A program made the position numbers and the translations under genes. 64,000 bases of DNA, taken from assembly GCA_936450465.1 (NCBI GenBank), contig OW388292.1, positions 27,540,368 to 27,604,367 of the forward strand, given 5' to 3'. The notes below the pieces were generated by a model. That model worked only from the letters and a program-made list of their open reading frames with translations. It had not been told where the DNA came from and did no database searches. The stretch comes from Gibbula magus. Lineage: Eukaryota; Mollusca; Gastropoda; Trochida; Trochidae. The first letter of the stretch is position 1, and each line of letters begins with the position of its first letter. Below, one piece after another: positions 61,084 to 64,000 of the stretch.

Positions 61084-61564
61084 TAGAGCCATGGACTCTG
61101 TAGCTCATCAGGATTTCATTGATTTATTATCTAAGGTTGAATATCTAAGTTATCTCAAGTAATACATTGTAAACAAGCAAAAAATAGGTTTTTAGATCAT
61201 GAACCCTGTGACCCACATTTGGAGTTACAGGGTCACAAATCCTACAATTCAGAATCCCCATTGGCCAAGGAGTCTGCACACAATTTTCCAGCTCTCTAGA
61301 CCTTTTGGAACAGGAGAAGAAAATGGAAATAGGTTTTTAAGGATTCGCCCCCTGTGACCCCATTTGGGGTCAAGGGGTCACGAAATTTAGAATATCCATT
61401 GGCCAAGGAGTATGCACATAAAATTTCAGCTCTGTGGAGTCATTGATTCTGGAGAAAGAGTTGAAAAAGAAAAGAATTTACAGACGGACAGATGGATGTA
61501 CGGACAGATGCCAGACGCCATGCAATGACATGCGCCCATCGGTCCTTTCAGGCCTAATGAGCTA
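61084..61564 (+). mobile_element. Pearl-like element 3, short copy
   Basis: Its start hairpin and TAGCTCATCA (61101-61110) follow element 2 directly. The 5' unique part (GATTTATTATCTAAGGTTGA and AGTAATACATTGTA) closely matches element 1. Only about two core units are present, then degenerate ACGG tetramers and an end with one mismatch (TAATGAGCTA, 61555-61564). Confidence 0.72.
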
Positions 61565-62240
61565 AAAATTAATAAAAACATGGTATTCATAATTTCCATG
61601 AAACAAGTTGTAAAATTTACCAACAAAAGTGAAATATTATCATTTCTTTATTGAAGTCTTTACCCACTCATGTTGCGACTAAGGTTACCCTCTTTTCTGG
61701 TCCAAGTGGTTTCCATGGACACAAATTTTTTTTTTGAAAGTTCCCAAATAGCATTATAGCGAAAGAAACGGTAAGTTTTACACTGTTTCGATAAATCTTA
61801 AAAGTTCCAGAATACTAAACGACAAGCTCAGATACACAGATGCGTGGATACATGAATGAGCCCTCTTCTATAATCTCATTTGGTTCATAAATTTCTAAGT
61901 TTTTCAGATTTTGAAAATAAAATTTTAGCCATCATTACAACCTAGATTACATTATTATGTCACATTTGCAAGTTCAAGTTTCTGATTAAAAGCAACAATG
62001 GGGCTAATCTGTCACCACAATCACATGTGACCTATAACTCAAACATGCTTCATATAAACCCCTATTCCCTCCAAGAATTGTTTTCAATTTACCCATTAGC
62101 GTACACGACATCAAAAGGTTTACCTTTACACTGGAATGAGAAAGCAACGGTATGGAAACAGTTGACGTGGTATACCATTTCCTATTGAATATAGCCCTTG
62201 AACTGAATGTTTCTCGTACTGCAATATTATTTTGCTTGAA

Positions 62241-62397
62241 GGTGAGGTGATCTTGGGTCTTAGTCGCATTCAAGAGTATTTCATTTACATTACAGGTGCC
62301 AGTATTATTGCAGGGAGTTAGCAACACCAATGTGTTTTGCAGTGAAACCTATGAGACACAGCTGGAACTAGCGAACAATGGGTGGTACTGTGGTAAA
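62241..62397 (+). repeat. GGTGA-family dispersed repeat, diverged copy
   Basis: GGTGAGGTGATCTTGGG, TTCAAGAGTATTTCATT, ATTATTGCAGGGAG, TTGCAGTGAAACC and GCTGGAACTAGCGAAC follow the family order. It is interrupted after GGTGGTACTGTGG by the MITE at 62400. Confidence 0.7.
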
Positions 62398-62399
62398 TA

Positions 62400-62521
62400 G
62401 CCTTACACTCAGACTATGAAAAAAGTATTTATTCTGAAAATTTCACCATTTTGATAAATATTGAAAAGGAGACTGTAAGAAATGGAATTTTCCATAAAAA
62501 AAAGGCTCCTTTTCCATTTTT
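62400..62521 (+). mobile_element. Truncated copy of the TA-flanked MITE
   Basis: It starts GCCTTACACTCAGACTATG after TA (62398-62399) and shares GAAAAAAGTATTTATTCTGA, TTTCACCATT, GAAAAGGAGACTGTA and GGCTCCTTTT with the copy at 21556. The right inverted end is missing. It sits inside a GGTGA-family copy, so it is the younger insertion. Confidence 0.65.
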
Positions 62522-64000
62522 TTGTGACCTCTTGTTCCAAAGGTGAACGTGCTAAACCACCTCACTATCCCAACCCCTATTTTGTATGAGAGTTGCAGAT
62601 AAAGGGGTTCTTCATACAGTATGTACCGGTACATTTGACATTTAACAAATAAAGCGATTGGAAATTTATAGCAAGGAGAAATCTGAAACATCAAAAGACA
62701 TTGCAGTGCTTGAATGGGATCAAAATATCAAATTTCATTGAAATGAAACTTCATATATTTATTTAAGGAACAAAAGAGAATACACATATAGATGAAAACA
62801 TGTTTGTGTTAAATATTTTTTGTATCTTTGTAGATGAAAATTCTCTTTAAATTTATAGCTGCACGTTTATTTAGGGAAATATACTGCGGTATGCTTTTCA
62901 TGTACCATGTTGTTTACTTCAATTGGGACTTTTAATATATACCGGTACTTTTAATCAACATTTCCTTTCCTTTTCCTCATACTTTTCCACACCAGAACCA
63001 TTTAAACGGTAATTTTAGGAGAAATCACTTTTTTTTCAGCTAAATGGCAATGGTTTGTCAAGATATAAGTGCCATTTTAGTCAGTAATCATTGTCACTGT
63101 TCTTTTTATTTTCAAGAACAGTGCATCAATTGTTCATAAACTTTTTATGAAACGAAAATGGTATCTCCCCTGAAGGTTTGCGACAATCATGTATGAAGCA
63201 TTACAGGTTTATATTTTGAAGAGAAGGCGAGTTCCATTGTGTCTTTATGCATTTATCACATGATTTACATAACATCTCATTGATTACAAATGTTCATGGT
63301 GTTAAATCATGTACACTTCAATATCCTAAAGTGACCTTTACAGCATGATCACTTTTGTTGTACAAGTTACTTGAGTTTTTATCTACTTAATCACTTCTAC
63401 ATTCCATGTTTAACAGCCCTATGCTCTTCACTCAAAACTTTTTAAAAAATTTAAAAAGCTATTACATTGGAACAACTTAGCAAAAATTCAACATTTCCTG
63501 AAAAACTTGAAAAACCACATTTCTATCTCTTTCAGAAGTGATGAACGATGAAGATGATTTTGTAATTTAGACACGTAGTTATTTACGAAATAAACATGTG
63601 TAATATTATCCAGCCCTCCTTATAGGCTTTTCAGAGCACCCCTGCAGTGACAAGATTCACAGTGACACCAAATATTGTCGACGTGACACTGTTAACCATA
63701 TTCTCTCTCTTGGGTTATGCTTGAGTGACATCTCAAATTCATTCTGCATGAAATTTAACAAGTACAGGCACATAAGTAAACTAAAGGTAAATCCCTCTTA
63801 TGAATTAAGTACATACCTAAAATATTTCAGATGGAAGATTGCATGCAGAGAGATTCAAAGATAGCAAAAACAAACAATGGGTCTGTTGTCAAACATTTCA
63901 ATTGAGTATTTATTTATGTATCTTGTCGTTTGACAGAATAGAAGATAGATATACAAGCACATGATATGTCATGGCATAAAAATAACCATTTAAATTTGAT

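Larger units (their letters stand above)
61565..64000. other. Noncoding right edge
   Basis: No supported gene. It contains one GGTGA-family copy with a MITE inserted in it. The rest is AT-rich, with short domain-free ORFs. Confidence 0.5.

Overview
The window is animal genomic DNA. It is AT-rich, intron-dominated and full of small transposons and tandem arrays. The repeat style suggests a marine mollusc, probably a gastropod: dispersed elements that begin with GGTGA runs, a pearl-like element with 145-bp core repeats and an (ACGG)n tail, and hammerhead-like retroelement debris. That assignment is an inference from recollection of molluscan repeats, not a database result.

Only one host gene is clearly supported. 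It lies on the minus strand at the left end and is a KANK family gene (KN motif and ankyrin repeat domain protein). A short coding exon (10157-10208, with 5' UTR to 10303) splices in phase into a giant exon (3499-7966). That exon encodes the talin-binding KN motif, a coiled coil, about a dozen short (R/S)-x-(V/I)-G-(V/I/T/F) motifs, and an expanded array of 33-35-residue Ser/Gly repeats. It ends in a consensus donor in phase 2. I see no ankyrin-repeat exons in positions 1-3498, so they probably lie beyond the left edge. Because a splice acceptor opens the 5' UTR exon at 10303, much of the DNA to its right may be the gene's first intron, but no upstream exon could be proven.

The second intact coding sequence belongs to a mobile element. 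A 6.16-kb piggyBac transposon (42634-48794) is flanked by TTAA on both sides and has 13-bp imperfect terminal inverted repeats. Its 677-residue transposase has all three catalytic Asp residues and a C-terminal Cys-rich domain. Both flanks of the transposase carry many copies of a module centred on a small palindrome, and there is a separate hairpin-bearing repeat upstream of the transposase.

The rest is layered repeats. 9.6-10.1 kb: a TTAA-flanked MITE close to a KANK splice donor. 17.3-18.0 kb: a 26-bp minisatellite. 21.5-23.7 kb: a TA-flanked MITE, a hammerhead-like foldback cluster and a hAT-like MITE. 30.2-30.7 kb: a pogo-like element. 31.8-32.3 kb: a foldback of the GGTGA family. 33.2-33.8 kb: a 111-bp higher-order minisatellite. 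50.9-56.2 kb: several hairpin elements. 57.8-61.6 kb: three pearl-like elements joined head to tail, the first with twelve or more 145-bp repeats. Remaining stretches show no supported genes.
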